Origin: Craterostigma plantagineum
Taxonomy: Eukaryota > Streptophyta > Magnoliopsida > Lamiales > Linderniaceae
Reading direction: 5' to 3'
DNA: 64,000 nt
Assembly: GCA_027422505.1 (NCBI GenBank)
Contig: JAPQWV010001410.1
Span: forward strand, 1 to 64,000
Shown here: positions 11,694 to 22,300 of the stretch, in pieces
Numbering within the stretch: position 1 is the stretch's first letter
How the letters are laid out: each line of letters begins with the position of its first letter
Translations under genes and position numbers: made by a program
The notes under the pieces: generated by a model
What the model saw: only the letters and a program-made list of their open reading frames with translations
What the model was told of the DNA's origin: nothing
The model's database searches: none

Positions 11694-12260
11694 TCAGGAG
11701 AAGCATGTTGTACATGCGGAGATGGTTGTTGTTCCACAGTTGGACAATTCAGAAATGGCTGAGATGATGGTGATGACTCTAGTGATGGAGAATCCAGTCG
11801 GGTGGTTCATCAGGTGAGATAGAGGGCAAGACGTCAACAAATCGGATAGCTCCAATCGTGAAACAGACGTCGAGGAGCTGGAATGAGAGAAAGGGAGACT
11901 TGATTCATCAAACTTAGCATGTCGAAGTAACATGGCCGCATCCTCTATGTATAGCGGTGAACGCAGCTTGTGAGGGAGGAGGATCACCAAGGGACTTCTG
12001 TAAACATTCATGACTCTAAGCGAGAGCCAAGAGAGTCGAGAAACGGGGAAGCGAGTCTTGTGCTAATTGAGTAGTTGTAAAGCTCGAGAAAGTCGAACCC
12101 AGACCTCGAAGAAACCAATGGGACTTGTCAGATTAGTCAAGCCATCCAATAGCGGCAATTGGTCACAAAGAAATTTGACGTAACTACCATATTCAGCCAG
12201 TGTTTGAGAACCGCGTCGTGCAGTCAGGAGGTCATCTTACCCACACGCCGTTCGCATATC
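11694..12260 (-). pseudogene. Decayed copia fragment: gag piece joined to integrase C-terminal linker
   Basis: This continues the copia relic at 1-1528 across the solo LTR. Read on the minus strand, 12250-12100 gives a broken gag-like stretch (LTARRGSQTLAEYGSYVKF, then DQLPLLDG). At 11950-11880 the phrase KFDESSLPFSHSSS resembles the end of the copia integrase (HVKFDE..FPF), followed by the Ser/Pro-rich linker that precedes RT. The central integrase is missing between these parts, so an internal deletion occurred before or after the LTR insertion. No intact reading frame remains. Confidence 0.55.
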
Positions 12261-12269
12261 TTTCAGTTT

Positions 12270-12545
12270 GAGGTGATGATAATCATGGGTTATGACCCCT
12301 CGTTCATATAGGTTCGCACATACCTCCACTTACGTAAATTTGGAATGCGTCGTATTAGGCCTCTTGCGTTTTTTGCCAGTACCAGCCGTAGCTAGGTAAA
12401 TCCATTCCAAATTTACCTAACATGATAATCATGGGATAAGACCCCAAAGAGACAACTCAGGAATCGTGGGAGGGAAATTCGATCCCACGACCTAATAACC
12501 CACAAATTCTCAAGGTCTCCTCCTTATCACTAGACTTATGCAATT
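12270..12545 (-). mobile_element. tRNA-derived SINE-like element
   Basis: On the minus strand a box A-like TAGTGATAAGG (12522-12532) is followed about 40 bp later by a box B-like GGGATCGAATT (12476-12486), the spacing of an RNA polymerase III promoter. Downstream, two similar blocks ending CCCATGATTATC (near 12440-12425 and 12300-12281) bracket about 140 bp. That segment contains an inverted pair, CATTCCAAATTTAC and GTAAATTTGGAATG. I see no coding potential. The SINE call rests on the two promoter boxes; the ends are uncertain. Confidence 0.45.
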
Positions 12546-12979
12546 CGCCAAAAAAAAAGATAATATGATCACCTTCGAACTTCTCATCAACACAAGGCCG
12601 ATTGTGAATGGCATCCTTGATGTTTCACAAATATGACCTGACATTTGAATCAAATAACTTGAACCTAATTACTGATTAACAACTTTATTTCTGAACCACA
12701 ATCGCATTTAGAATCCCTAATATTTTGTCCTAGATTTTGAAAGAAAGAAAAATAATCACGGTTGTTTTCATAAGCCAACTAGAAAATGCATATGAATGAG
12801 TTCGCCCTTGTGTGGGGAAAATAACTCCTAGGAGAATAAAAAGTTCTTATTCAACTAGTCTTATGAATATTATACGTGTTACATTTGTAAAATAATATGT
12901 ATATATAGCATGATAGTTTCACTATCACAATACACCGTTTTTACACACCAATGTAAACGGTCATCGGTGGAAGTCGACT
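12546..12979. other. AT-rich stretch without recognisable features
   Basis: No reading frame, repeat or RNA gene is supported here. It probably represents decayed noncoding sequence of the copia relic that follows. Confidence 0.5.
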
Positions 12980-13800
12980 CACAATAAAAGTGGGAAGTCT
13001 AAGTTGAGGCAAAAATGGCTAAGGCATTGTTCCTCTCTGTTGACAGATGTAGTGCCTCTAGAACTGATTCATACTAATATATGTGACCTGAAGTTCGTGC
13101 AAACTAGAGGTGGGAAAATATTTTATTACTTTTATCGACGATTGCACGAGATTGTACTACGTATATCTGTTAAGTAGCAAAGACGAGACACTTGATGCAA
13201 TAAAAAAATAAGAGTGAAGTTGAGAACCAGTTGAACTCAAGAATAAAAATAATTCGAAGTGATAGAAGAGAGAATATGTGGCGCCATGCAAAGAATTCTG
13301 CCAAGAGCACGACACTATTCATCAAACAACTCTGTCTTATTCACCTCAATCAAGTGGTGTTGGTGAACGAAAAGTCGGTCTCTTAAGGAGATGATGAATG
13401 CAATGTTGATAAGTTTTGGGCAACCCTAGAACTTGTGGGGGGAAGCAATCTCTTGGCAAATCCTATTCCGAATATGGTGTCACACAAGAAGAAAGAAAAG
13501 ACTTCATACAAACTATGGAAAGGTAGTGTGCCGTTCTATAATTACCTGAAAGTTTGGAGGTTCCTAGAAAAGTTCAAAGTAACTAAACCTAGATAGGTTA
13601 AGATAGGACCGAAGACAATAATTGCTTCATCGGATACGCAAATAACAGTAGTGCAAATAGAATTTTAGTGCTCAAATCAGAAAACCCTGAATTGAAATAC
13701 GGGGCAATATCGCCTTATAGAAGTGTATGGCATACGTGCCTCGACTTCGACATATAAGCCAAAATTCTTTTGGAGTTTATGCCACCGACCAGACAAATAA
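12980..13800 (+). pseudogene. Decayed Ty1/copia integrase fragment
   Basis: Across changing plus-strand frames the integrase core can be followed. The stretch LELIHTNICDL (about 13055) is followed by TRGGKIFYYF (near 13105), then a degenerate block ending IIRSDR, then the region before SYSPQSSGVGERK (13338-13375) and an alanine/methionine-rich helix (LLKEMMNAML-like, 13380). This is the copia order D..C..H/D-D-E, with several frameshifts and stops. A linker-like stretch continues to 13800. It is unrelated in position and state of decay to the young element at 14014, whose own integrase is intact. Confidence 0.75.
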
Positions 13801-13820
13801 CAACTAAACCAACATGGTTA

Positions 13821-13836
13821 ACACACACACACACAC
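13821..13836. repeat. (AC)8 microsatellite
   Basis: Eight AC units are followed by a short GACGACGCGCGC tract. Confidence 0.9.
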
Positions 13837-14013
13837 GACGACGCGCGCAGGGTAATAGTTTACTGAATCATGAACCTAAAGGTAGCTGAAAATTTCTCTA
13901 AAGATACCTCCACCAAGCCTTGTTCAGATCTCAAGAGGGATTAGTGGTTCTTTTATTTTAATGGTTCACTTTAGGTTATTCGTAATTCTGCATTTAGTAT
14001 GATGTTTTGAGTT

Positions 14014-14308
14014 TGTTAGGATATTTAATTGATTGTGTCAATAGTTTAAGTCTTGGGATTAATTTTGTAATTATCTTTAGCTTGGGCTTTAGACAAGATT
14101 GTAATTAATTAATATTTAGTGATTGGGCCTTAATATACCTAGGGTTAATGTGGTATATAAGGTGTTACCAACTCACTTTTGAAAGTAATCAAAGATCAAA
14201 GGCTTATCCAAATTTTTCACACACTACACACACTCAAAGGTGAGAATACTCCCTTTTCATTCCATTAAAGCCTCTTTGATTCCTTGTTTGGTGCATTCGG
14301 GACCAACA
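14014..14308 (+). repeat. 5' LTR of the 14-kb copia element
   Basis: It runs from TGTTAGGATATTT to GGGACCAACA, 295 bp. It differs from the 3' LTR at two positions only (C/A in the ACACA-C-TCAAAGG segment and G/T before GGACCAACA). The string GTATATAAGG at about 14152-14161 is a plausible TATA box. Confidence 0.95.
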
Positions 14309-14310
14309 AG

Positions 14311-14322
14311 TGGTATCAGAGC
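14311..14322 (+). promoter_or_regulatory. Primer-binding site for initiator tRNA-Met
   Basis: TGGTATCAGAGC, the standard plant copia primer site, begins 2 bp after the 5' LTR. Confidence 0.95.
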
Positions 14323-15847
14323 AAACGTGGATCGATCTGCATTGATTTGAATCCAGTTTCGTTCGATTCCAAGAAAGATCAAAGGTGTTTTTGGGCAAAA
14401 AATTATTTTCGGCATTTCGAGCTTGTTTTGGGGTTTTGATGCTTCGTTTTTGTGTTTAAAACCTTCCCCAGATCGAGTATATGCCTAAAATGTTTTTAGA
14501 ACACTTTTAGATCAGTTTTAACGAGTTTTGAGCAAGATTGAAGCAAAAACTTTTCAAAAAAGGACATCTCGGCCATTCTCTGTTTTTGGTCGATTTGACC
14601 TATTTTTTGGTGTTTTTAGCTCACAAATAGGTCGATTATGTGTTTAGGGAAGAATTTCTGAAGTTTAGGATCAAGTTTGAGCGATTTTGGTTGAGATTTG
14701 AGTGAAAACGGACGGTTTTCTGGGAAAGATTCGCGACAAGCAATGGAACAGTACTTCGGTGTTCTTGCCCGCGAAACTTTCTGAATCGTTCAAATCCGCG
14801 AAACTTTCTGAATCGTTCAAATCCGCGAAAGTTTCATATCCGCGAATTTAAATCCGAGAATTTTTAAACCGCGAAAATTCACTTTCACTGCATTTTTCGC
14901 AACGGCCTATGCTCAAATCCGAGAATTTTCAAAACCGCGAAAATTTTACGTTCACTGCATTTTTCGCAACGGCCTATGCTTAAAATCCGAGAAACTTTAT
15001 ATGCGAGAAGGTCTATTCAAGAATTTTTTTAAGCCGCGAAACTTTCCAAAAATCTGAGAAATTTTCGCAGGTCGAGAAATTTTCAGCCGAGAATTTTTAA
15101 ACCGCGAAAATTTCACTTAGACCCAATTTTTCTCAACTTCGTACTCCTTAAAATCCGAGAAACTTTATACCCTTGAAAGCTGATTCCGCGAATCTTTCTG
15201 AGCTGCGAAATTTTTCTTTCAAGACCGAGAAAATTTTGAACTTTGCGAAAATTTTTACATCCGAGAAAGTTTTCAAAGCCGAGAAAATTTATCTAATTTG
15301 AGAAAGTTTTTTTTCAATACCACACCTCTTTCAAATCCGAGAAAATTTTCTAAGACCACACGTCAACTCTCGATGCGAAATTTTTTTTAACGTGCGAAAT
15401 TCTCTTGTGAAGCTTTAAAACTCTCAACTGAGAATCATTCTCACATGCGAAATTTTAGAATCCGAGAAAATTTCGAACTGCGAATTTTTTTTTTGACGTG
15501 TTAAGACTTTTTCTCGTGTTAAAATCTTCTTGGGTTAAACTTTTCTCAAACTTATTTAAGATTTGATCCCAACACTTCAGTCCTAACACCCTAGACCACA
15601 TTTGACATAAAATTTGTTTTTGCTCCTCAAGTCTCGATTTAAATTCCTAGAACTTCTCCTAATTTCAAGATTTATTTCTCTTCCACACATTATCGACCAT
15701 CACACACGCTCACTTAGTTCTAGGAAATTCTTTAAACAGTTTTATTCTCAAAACTCTACTCATTCAACTCGTATTTCTCTTATCGTTCGTTACTAACTCT
15801 CTTATCTATACAAGATCAAAACCACGGACGATTCGACTGCACCAACC
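14323..15847 (+). repeat. Long 5' leader with CCGCGAAA / CCGAGAAA motif array
   Basis: No coding frame is supported before the gag start. Between about 14750 and 15500 the leader is packed with short variants of CCGCGAAACTTT and CCGAGAAATTTTC at irregular spacing. A near-exact 28-bp tandem pair near 14776 and 14804 is the most regular part. A comparable array lies in the pol-to-3' ORF spacer of the same element. Confidence 0.75.
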
Positions 15848-17629
15848 ATGTCTACCACGAATGACATCTCCACAGTGGGCTCCGACACCAGGCCTCCGAT
15901 GCTGCGACAAGGCGACTACAGCATATGGACAAACCGGTTCCTCACGTTCATCAGGAACAAAGGCGCACCACTCTCTCAATACCTTCTGGACTCCATATTC
16001 AACGGCCCAGCACAGTTCTGGACAATCATCCCTGCACAGCCAAACGCAAACCCTCCCATGGATGAACGCCGCACTCCAAGAGGTCCCATCAATGAGGATG
16101 AACTGGCTCGCGTACAGGCCGACGAGACTGCCAAAGGATACCTCTTCCAGGCTATGGGCAACGAAGTCTATGCTCACATCGAGTGCTGCACAACTGCTAA
16201 AGAAATATGGGATGAACTCGTAGAAATCATGGCAGGCACAACTGAAAGTGCTCAAGGGAGGAAATCAGCCTGTCTCTCACAGTATGAACACTTCCAAGCC
16301 TACGAAGGAGAGGAGCTGCGTGACACGTACCTCAGATACCTGAAGGTCATCAATGAACTCAAGAAAGCCAGGATCTCGAGGGACAAATTCGATATCAACA
16401 ACCGCTTTCTTGGAAGCCTCAAACCACAGTGGGGCAATGCAATCGTGATGATGATTCAGAGTAAGGACCTCTCCAACACTTCCATCCATGCTCTTTATGA
16501 CAGTCTGTCTGCCTATGCTCCATACGTGCAACCTCAGTCCACCAACACTCGAGTCGACCCACTGGCCCTCCTCTCGAACAAAACCAATGATCGATCTTCC
16601 ACCACTAAGACCAAACAGAACAAAGGAAAGCTACCAGCTGTTGTATCTGACACTTCTTCAGGATCCGAAGCTGATACAGAATCAGACGAAGATGTTCGTG
16701 ATATACGCAAGCAACTGGCAATGCTCACTAAGTTGGTCTCAAAGAAGATCGGGAAAAAATCCTCATCCTCTTCCAATCGCCAAAGAACCTATAGCGGCAC
16801 CAAAAAGACCACTCCCACAGAGGAAGCCAAGCCAACAAAGAAAGAAGAGGACTCCACACCTCAAAAGTCTGTGAAGTGCTTTCGGTGTGGAAAGATAGGC
16901 CACTTTGCCAAAGAATGCCACGCCCCACGCGTGAAGGACTCCGGCTACTACGACCGTAAGGCCAGAATGACCCGCAAGGTGGAAAGTGGGAAAGCTCTAC
17001 TCACCGAGGAGGCTGAATGGGTGAATGACACTTCAGAAGACGAGGAGCCTAAGGATGAAGATTGCTGCATGGCAAGGCTGGTCGAACATGACGAGGACGA
17101 GGAGATGGGTCACACCGGTGAAAACACAGCTAATACTCCTACCAACGCTGAGTCTGAGGTACGAATCTCACACCTCGATGATGTGTTTACTCACCGACAC
17201 GCCATTAAGAAACCCACCGTAGACGCTAGGGATTATGATGAACTTAAGCTAAAATTTGAAAACAACTATGCCTTACTTAGTCTAAAAGTAGAAGAACTTG
17301 CCTGTGCAAACGAACGTCTAATGGCCTCTGAAGCTTTAGTCAAACGTCTGCAAAGCAAGAACAAACAAAGTGAGACTAAGGTTAAGGAAACTACACTAGC
17401 CATTAGTTCATGTGAAACTTCTCGCCTCCTGACGGCCTCCCAATATGAACTGCTTACGAAGGAAAGAGTTAGGCTATACCGCAAGGTGAAAGAACTTGAA
17501 GAGCAACTTCACCTTAGAAACGAAAACTCACGCATTTTATGCCTATTGAACCAACCAGTGGAAACAGAATTCTACAACGCACGGGGGGGGGGATCGGACT
17601 GTCTAGCAATTGCAATCCAACACCGCTAA
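15848..17629 (+). CDS. Copia gag polyprotein, N-terminal and zinc-knuckle part
   Basis: The first ATG after the long leader opens a 593-codon frame. Residues about 15-230 match the copia gag fold (GDYSIWTNRF near the start, then WDELVEIMAGT, LRDTYLRYLKVINEL and FLGSLKPQW). Next comes a Ser/Lys-rich acidic-basic linker and a CCHC zinc knuckle (CFRCGKIGHFAKEC, from residue 344) for RNA binding. The protein should assemble cytoplasmic virus-like particles. A run of ten G at 17583-17592 lies where the frame is lost. The frame that continues the protein toward pol is shifted by one base, so the last ~15 residues of this frame are probably spurious. A one-base deletion in the G run would explain this. 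Confidence 0.9.
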   Translation: MSTTNDISTVGSDTRPPMLRQGDYSIWTNRFLTFIRNKGAPLSQYLLDSIFNGPAQFWTIIPAQPNANPPMDERRTPRGPINEDELARVQADETAKGYLFQAMGNEVYAHIECCTTAKEIWDELVEIMAGTTESAQGRKSACLSQYEHFQAYEGEELRDTYLRYLKVINELKKARISRDKFDINNRFLGSLKPQWGNAIVMMIQSKDLSNTSIHALYDSLSAYAPYVQPQSTNTRVDPLALLSNKTNDRSSTTKTKQNKGKLPAVVSDTSSGSEADTESDEDVRDIRKQLAMLTKLVSKKIGKKSSSSSNRQRTYSGTKKTTPTEEAKPTKKEEDSTPQKSVKCFRCGKIGHFAKECHAPRVKDSGYYDRKARMTRKVESGKALLTEEAEWVNDTSEDEEPKDEDCCMARLVEHDEDEEMGHTGENTANTPTNAESEVRISHLDDVFTHRHAIKKPTVDARDYDELKLKFENNYALLSLKVEELACANERLMASEALVKRLQSKNKQSETKVKETTLAISSCETSRLLTASQYELLTKERVRLYRKVKELEEQLHLRNENSRILCLLNQPVETEFYNARGGGSDCLAIAIQHR

Positions 17630-18789
17630 CAGTTAAAAGATACAACATGTGCAACACTGCATTCTTGCAAACAAGAAATGGTGCTCCCCCGCAGCTTAAG
17701 CCATTTGTGAGATCATCCTCCGCTGCCATCTCAGAAGAAACAAGAGAACAGAACATTCATTGGGCAGAAATCGCGTATGACTACACAGAGTTGAACAATA
17801 GAGATAAGACTAAGGTATCCTCACTCTCGGAGGATGTCGAAACCTTACTCCCAAACAAAGAACAGGAAGTTGCTTTTCAAGATGTGCTCTCTCGCACTTA
17901 CATCCCAAAGAAACTACTACTCATAGCAGAACTAGAACGACAACTAGAAGTAGAAAGGAAGGCCTTTGCAAAAGAGCGAGATGAGCTACTTAGCAAAATC
18001 TACACACTAGAAAAATTTCCCAATACGAACTATCCCTCCACATCGAGTCAAGTACCCGATTCTCAAACATGTAAATGTAAGAGGACGGCGAAAATGACTC
18101 CTGAAGCTGACATATGTTCTAACACTAACTCTAGTATTCTTATGGATACAGGGAATGTGAGTTCGACGTCTCTGGAGGGCAGTACGTATCAGACAAAGGC
18201 GAATCCACTCTTCGATGACAAGAAGAAAAAACCATCCTATATTCGTCCTTCCTCTCTATGTACTGAATCCCAATATCCTAAGGTCGTAGACAATTATGTT
18301 GCCAAAACTTATCTTTCTTTTACCAAACTTATGTCTATGTGCTGTTGCAATGATTTTGTTCTCCCACGATTTCATGAATATGAAACACATGAACACGCAA
18401 CACTCCGACCTCGCAAGCGAACCTTCTCTACGACGTCTTGGAATTCTCCCATCTCGCCAAAACCTAAGGTCAAGCGAAAACGTCTCTCGTCGTCAAACGC
18501 AAACTCACCTACTACTCGCAAGCCAAAGGCGACCAAAACCGAAGCACGAAAACAACAACAACGTTACCCACGTCAATTCATGTATACGGCGCCAAACATG
18601 CAAGCACGAATTAGGAAAATATGGGTTAGGAAAACCACAATCCCGCCTAATCAAACAAACGACAAAGGGAAAGCTAAATTAGAATCAACACAATCTGATT
18701 TAGAATCCACATTTCCCATTAAGCGCATGAAAATTTTACTTGTATCACAAGAATGCCCCGTCAGTAAACGGGGACCCAACATTTGCTAA
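17593..18789 (+). CDS. Gag C-terminal extension (shifted frame, in phase with pol)
   Basis: After the G10 run the open frame continues for about 400 codons. It contains a charged coiled-coil segment (ELERQLEVERKAFAKERDELLSKI, about 17930-17997) and a very basic tail (RPRKRTFSTT, KPKVKRKRLSSS, RKPKATKTEARK), likely to contact nucleic acid. I recognise no enzyme motif. It ends with tandem stops TAA-TGA at 18787-18792, immediately before pol in the same phase. It probably belongs to the gag polyprotein interrupted at the G run. The alternative, that it is a separate protein from its own Met at 17539, is less likely because that Met overlaps gag in another frame. Confidence 0.7.
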   Translation: MGLSSNCNPTPLTVKRYNMCNTAFLQTRNGAPPQLKPFVRSSSAAISEETREQNIHWAEIAYDYTELNNRDKTKVSSLSEDVETLLPNKEQEVAFQDVLSRTYIPKKLLLIAELERQLEVERKAFAKERDELLSKIYTLEKFPNTNYPSTSSQVPDSQTCKCKRTAKMTPEADICSNTNSSILMDTGNVSSTSLEGSTYQTKANPLFDDKKKKPSYIRPSSLCTESQYPKVVDNYVAKTYLSFTKLMSMCCCNDFVLPRFHEYETHEHATLRPRKRTFSTTSWNSPISPKPKVKRKRLSSSNANSPTTRKPKATKTEARKQQQRYPRQFMYTAPNMQARIRKIWVRKTTIPPNQTNDKGKAKLESTQSDLESTFPIKRMKILLVSQECPVSKRGPNIC

Positions 18790-18792
18790 TGA

Positions 18793-21700
18793 TTGCAGGT
18801 CTGTCATGTGTGGTATCTAGACTCGGGTTGCTCCACACACATGACGGGGAACAAGGAGCTGCTGAGCAACTTCTCCGAGCGCTATCTCGGAAGGGTCTCC
18901 TTCGGAAACAGTCAAATGGCGCCAATTCTCGGAACTGGTGATCTCGTCCATGACAAACTGACGATCAAGGGCATCTCTTACGTTGAGGGTTTGAGCTACA
19001 ATCTCTTCAGCATTGGTCGTTTCTGCGACAAAGGATACAAGGTTCTCTTCGAATCTGACATCTGCAGCATTATAGATGCCTCGGGACTGCCACTTCTTTC
19101 TGGAACGCGCACGTCTCACCTCTACGTACTCAATCTCACGACCTCTCGACCAGTATGCCTTCTCTCTCGGGCTGCACCCAAGTTGAATGATCTATGGCAC
19201 CGACGTCTTTCTCATCTCAATTTCAAGACTATCAACAAACTGCGTCAAGATAAACTCGTCAACGGTCTACCCCAACTAACATATCATAAGGAACACCTCT
19301 GCTCTGCCTGTGAATTGGGGAAGATGAAGCGATCGTCTCACATATCCAAGGAAACACCGTCCTCTAAGCTAATCCTCGAGCTCTTACATATGGATCTATG
19401 TGGCCCAATGCCTACGGCCACACTCGGAGGAAGACGGTATATTCTTGTGATTGTCGACGATTTTTCACGCTACACATGGACGAAACTCATTCGTACAAAG
19501 GATGAAGTTCCTGATATAATTATCGAGTTTGTTGTTACGTCCCAAACTCTCCATCAACAGAAGGTTCGGATTATCAGAACTGACAACGGAACTGAGTTTA
19601 AGAACAAGAAGCTCAGTGATTTCTATGCCACTCAGGGCATCACTCAGCAGTTCTCAGCTGTGAAGACACCGGAACAGAATGGTGTCGTTGAGCGTAAGAA
19701 CAGAACACTAGTTGAAGCAGCTAGGACTCTCCTCATCCAATCCGGCCTTCCTCACTCTCTTTGGGGCGAAGCTATTCAAACAGTCTGTTACACGCAGAAC
19801 CGGGCTTCCATCCACAAGAGATTCAACCGCACTCCATACGAGATGTTGAACAACCGTCGTATACCAGATATATCGTATCTAAGGGTTTTCGGATGCCGAT
19901 GTTTTGTTGCCAATGATCGCCAACATCTTGGGAAGCTTGATCCAAAAGCACTCGAAGGAATCTTTGTTGGTTATTCGCTAAACTCGAAGGCATACAGAGT
20001 CTATCTTAAGGAGAAACGATCTGTCATTGAGAGCACAAATGTCACCTTTGACGAAAGCGAAGGCGACCTCATGGCTTCTGCTCATATTAGTCCAGAACCA
20101 GGTCTTCTACAGTCGTTGACAAAAGGTCAACCTTCAACGGCGGGAACTTCCTCATCTGAGGGCAACTCTGGTGAACTGGATCTCGATCTACTTTTCGAGT
20201 ACTTCTATCCAGTTCCCAAGACTCCCGCCGCCACCACTGAACCTACCGCTGCACCCACTCCACCTACACCACCAGTTATCGGCAATGACGTCGTCCCTCC
20301 AAACTTGGATGCACTCAATCTCAATGAAGACGACATTTTACCCAACCTTGGGAACATTGCTGATCCTGATGATGAACCCTCTCCATCCACTACGGTTGAG
20401 ATCTCTTCTTCGGACACCGGACCCCAATCTAATGAGCCTCCAATAGACACAAATGCGGCTAGCTCCTCACAGACCAATGTACCACTCTGGACTCGGTCTC
20501 ATCCTACAGACCAGATTATTGGGGACCTCACATCCGGTGTTTCGACACGTTCGGCTACGATGAATGAAAGTCTGTTTGCTTGCTATCTCAGTCAAGTCGA
20601 ACCATCACGAGTAGCTGAAGCTCTCAACGATCCCGATTGGCTGATTGCAATGCAGGAGGAAATAAATCAGTTTGAACGTTTACAAGTTTGGGAACTCGTA
20701 CCACGACCTCGCAATAGATCCATTATCGGCACAAAATGGATCTTCAAGAACAAAAAGGATGAAGACGGTGTTGTTATTCGCAATAAAGCAAGACTTGTGG
20801 CTAAGGGGTACAACCAACAAGAAGGTATCGACTACGATGAAACTTTCGCCCCAGTTGCCAGGATCGAAGCCATACGAATTTTTCTTGCCTTTGCTGCTCA
20901 CAAGAACTTTAAAGTCTACCAAATGGACGTGAAGACTGCATTTCTGAATGGATTTCTCAAAGAAGAAGTGTACGTTGATCAACCTGAAGGGTTCTTGAGC
21001 GAAGAGTTTCCTCATCACGTATATCGACTCTACAAGGCCCTCTACGGACTAAAACAGGCTCCCCGAGCTTGGTATGACGTCCTTTCAGACTTCCTTGTTC
21101 AGTCTGGATTCAAGAAAGGATCTCTGGATACAACTCTCTTCACCAAGCGGAGTGGCCCGGACATAATGATTGTACAGATTTATGTCGATGATATCATTTT
21201 TGGATCGACTAAACCACAACTGTGTGAAGAGTTCGCAGAATTGATGAAAGAGAAATTCGAAATGAGTATGATGGGTGAGCTGAACTTCTTTCTTGGTCTT
21301 CAAGTAAAGCAACTCCCCAACGGAATCTTCATCAATCAGTCCAAATACATCCATGACATCCTCGAGAAATATGGAATGAAGGATGCCAAGACTGCTGCTA
21401 CACCTATGTCACCCTCTGGCCGACCCGACGCGGACCCATCTGGTGTTCCCGTTGACCAAACCATCTATCGAGGGATAATAGGTTCTCTTTTGTATCTTAC
21501 TGCTAGTCGACCGGACATCGTTCTCTCGACAGGAATCTGCGCTCGTTTTCAGGCAACACCAAAGGAATCCCATCTCACTGCTGTCAAAAGGATCCTCCGC
21601 TATCTCAAAGGAACACCCAATCTGGGTTTGTGGTACCCCACTCTATCGGACTTCAAACTAGTTGGATTCTCTGACTCGGATTACGCAGGATGCAAGATGG

Positions 21701-22128
21701 ACCGAAAAAGCACCTCTGGAGCTGCACACTTCTTGGGAGGTAAACTCGTAAGTTGGTCGTCTCGAAAACAAAACTGTGTCTCAACTTCATCGACGGAGGC
21801 AGAATATGTCGCCGCCGCTAGTTGCTGTTCACAACTTTTGTGGATGAGAACCCAACTACGAGATTTTAATTTTCATGTTGATAAAATTCCCATTTACTGT
21901 GACTCAAAAAGTGCTATTGCGATGACGAGTAATCCAGTACATCACTCAAGAACGAAACACATAGATATTCGTCACCACTTCATCAAAGAACATGTCGAAC
22001 AAGGCACGATTGAATTGCACTACATCACAACCGAAGATCAACTGGCCGACATCTTCACAAAACCGTTGGATGTCAAACGATTCCAACACCTAGTGACTAT
22101 GTTGGGCATGTTGAATATTCAGTTGTGA
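18793..22128 (+). CDS. Copia pol polyprotein (protease, integrase, reverse transcriptase, RNase H), intact
   Basis: This is an uninterrupted 1111-codon frame. Protease: [13 protein letters not shown] at residues 7-19 with catalytic DSG. Integrase: HHCC zinc domain ([10 protein letters not shown] ... CSACELGKM, about 135-180), then the DDE core ([30 protein letters not shown], about 200-310). RT: begins [21 protein letters not shown], with [10 protein letters not shown] and active-site YVDD at residue 797. RNase H: SDSDYAGC (Asp at 961), STEAEYVAA and [10 protein letters not shown]. All catalytic residues I can place are present. The frame begins at TTG directly after TAA-TGA, so it needs readthrough, frameshift or splicing from gag rather than its own ATG. 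Confidence 0.95.
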   Translation: MQVCHVWYLDSGCSTHMTGNKELLSNFSERYLGRVSFGNSQMAPILGTGDLVHDKLTIKGISYVEGLSYNLFSIGRFCDKGYKVLFESDICSIIDASGLPLLSGTRTSHLYVLNLTTSRPVCLLSRAAPKLNDLWHRRLSHLNFKTINKLRQDKLVNGLPQLTYHKEHLCSACELGKMKRSSHISKETPSSKLILELLHMDLCGPMPTATLGGRRYILVIVDDFSRYTWTKLIRTKDEVPDIIIEFVVTSQTLHQQKVRIIRTDNGTEFKNKKLSDFYATQGITQQFSAVKTPEQNGVVERKNRTLVEAARTLLIQSGLPHSLWGEAIQTVCYTQNRASIHKRFNRTPYEMLNNRRIPDISYLRVFGCRCFVANDRQHLGKLDPKALEGIFVGYSLNSKAYRVYLKEKRSVIESTNVTFDESEGDLMASAHISPEPGLLQSLTKGQPSTAGTSSSEGNSGELDLDLLFEYFYPVPKTPAATTEPTAAPTPPTPPVIGNDVVPPNLDALNLNEDDILPNLGNIADPDDEPSPSTTVEISSSDTGPQSNEPPIDTNAASSSQTNVPLWTRSHPTDQIIGDLTSGVSTRSATMNESLFACYLSQVEPSRVAEALNDPDWLIAMQEEINQFERLQVWELVPRPRNRSIIGTKWIFKNKKDEDGVVIRNKARLVAKGYNQQEGIDYDETFAPVARIEAIRIFLAFAAHKNFKVYQMDVKTAFLNGFLKEEVYVDQPEGFLSEEFPHHVYRLYKALYGLKQAPRAWYDVLSDFLVQSGFKKGSLDTTLFTKRSGPDIMIVQIYVDDIIFGSTKPQLCEEFAELMKEKFEMSMMGELNFFLGLQVKQLPNGIFINQSKYIHDILEKYGMKDAKTAATPMSPSGRPDADPSGVPVDQTIYRGIIGSLLYLTASRPDIVLSTGICARFQATPKESHLTAVKRILRYLKGTPNLGLWYPTLSDFKLVGFSDSDYAGCKMDRKSTSGAAHFLGGKLVSWSSRKQNCVSTSSTEAEYVAAASCCSQLLWMRTQLRDFNFHVDKIPIYCDSKSAIAMTSNPVHHSRTKHIDIRHHFIKEHVEQGTIELHYITTEDQLADIFTKPLDVKRFQHLVTMLGMLNIQL

Positions 22129-22218
22129 TCAATCGACCCTACATGAACTTTGATAAAGTGTACATATTTCTTTTTCCACTTCACTTCATTATCTATGTGT
22201 CTTCTGAATTATGTCTTT

Positions 22219-22300
22219 TGAGGGGGAGTTTTCGATTAAGGGGGAGCATCTATTTTTTCTTCCATTATTTAAAACGGGAAGTTTCTCGATTAAGGGGGAG
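22219..22300 (+). promoter_or_regulatory. Three polypurine-tract-like motifs just downstream of pol
   Basis: TGAGGGGGAG (22219-22228), TAAGGGGGAG (22237-22246) and TAAGGGGGAG (22291-22300) closely resemble the real tract AAAGGGGGAGA at 27745-27755. They sit 90-170 bp after the pol stop, where a copia element without extra genes would have its 3' end. They could be internal priming sites or remnants of an ancestral terminus. Confidence 0.6.
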
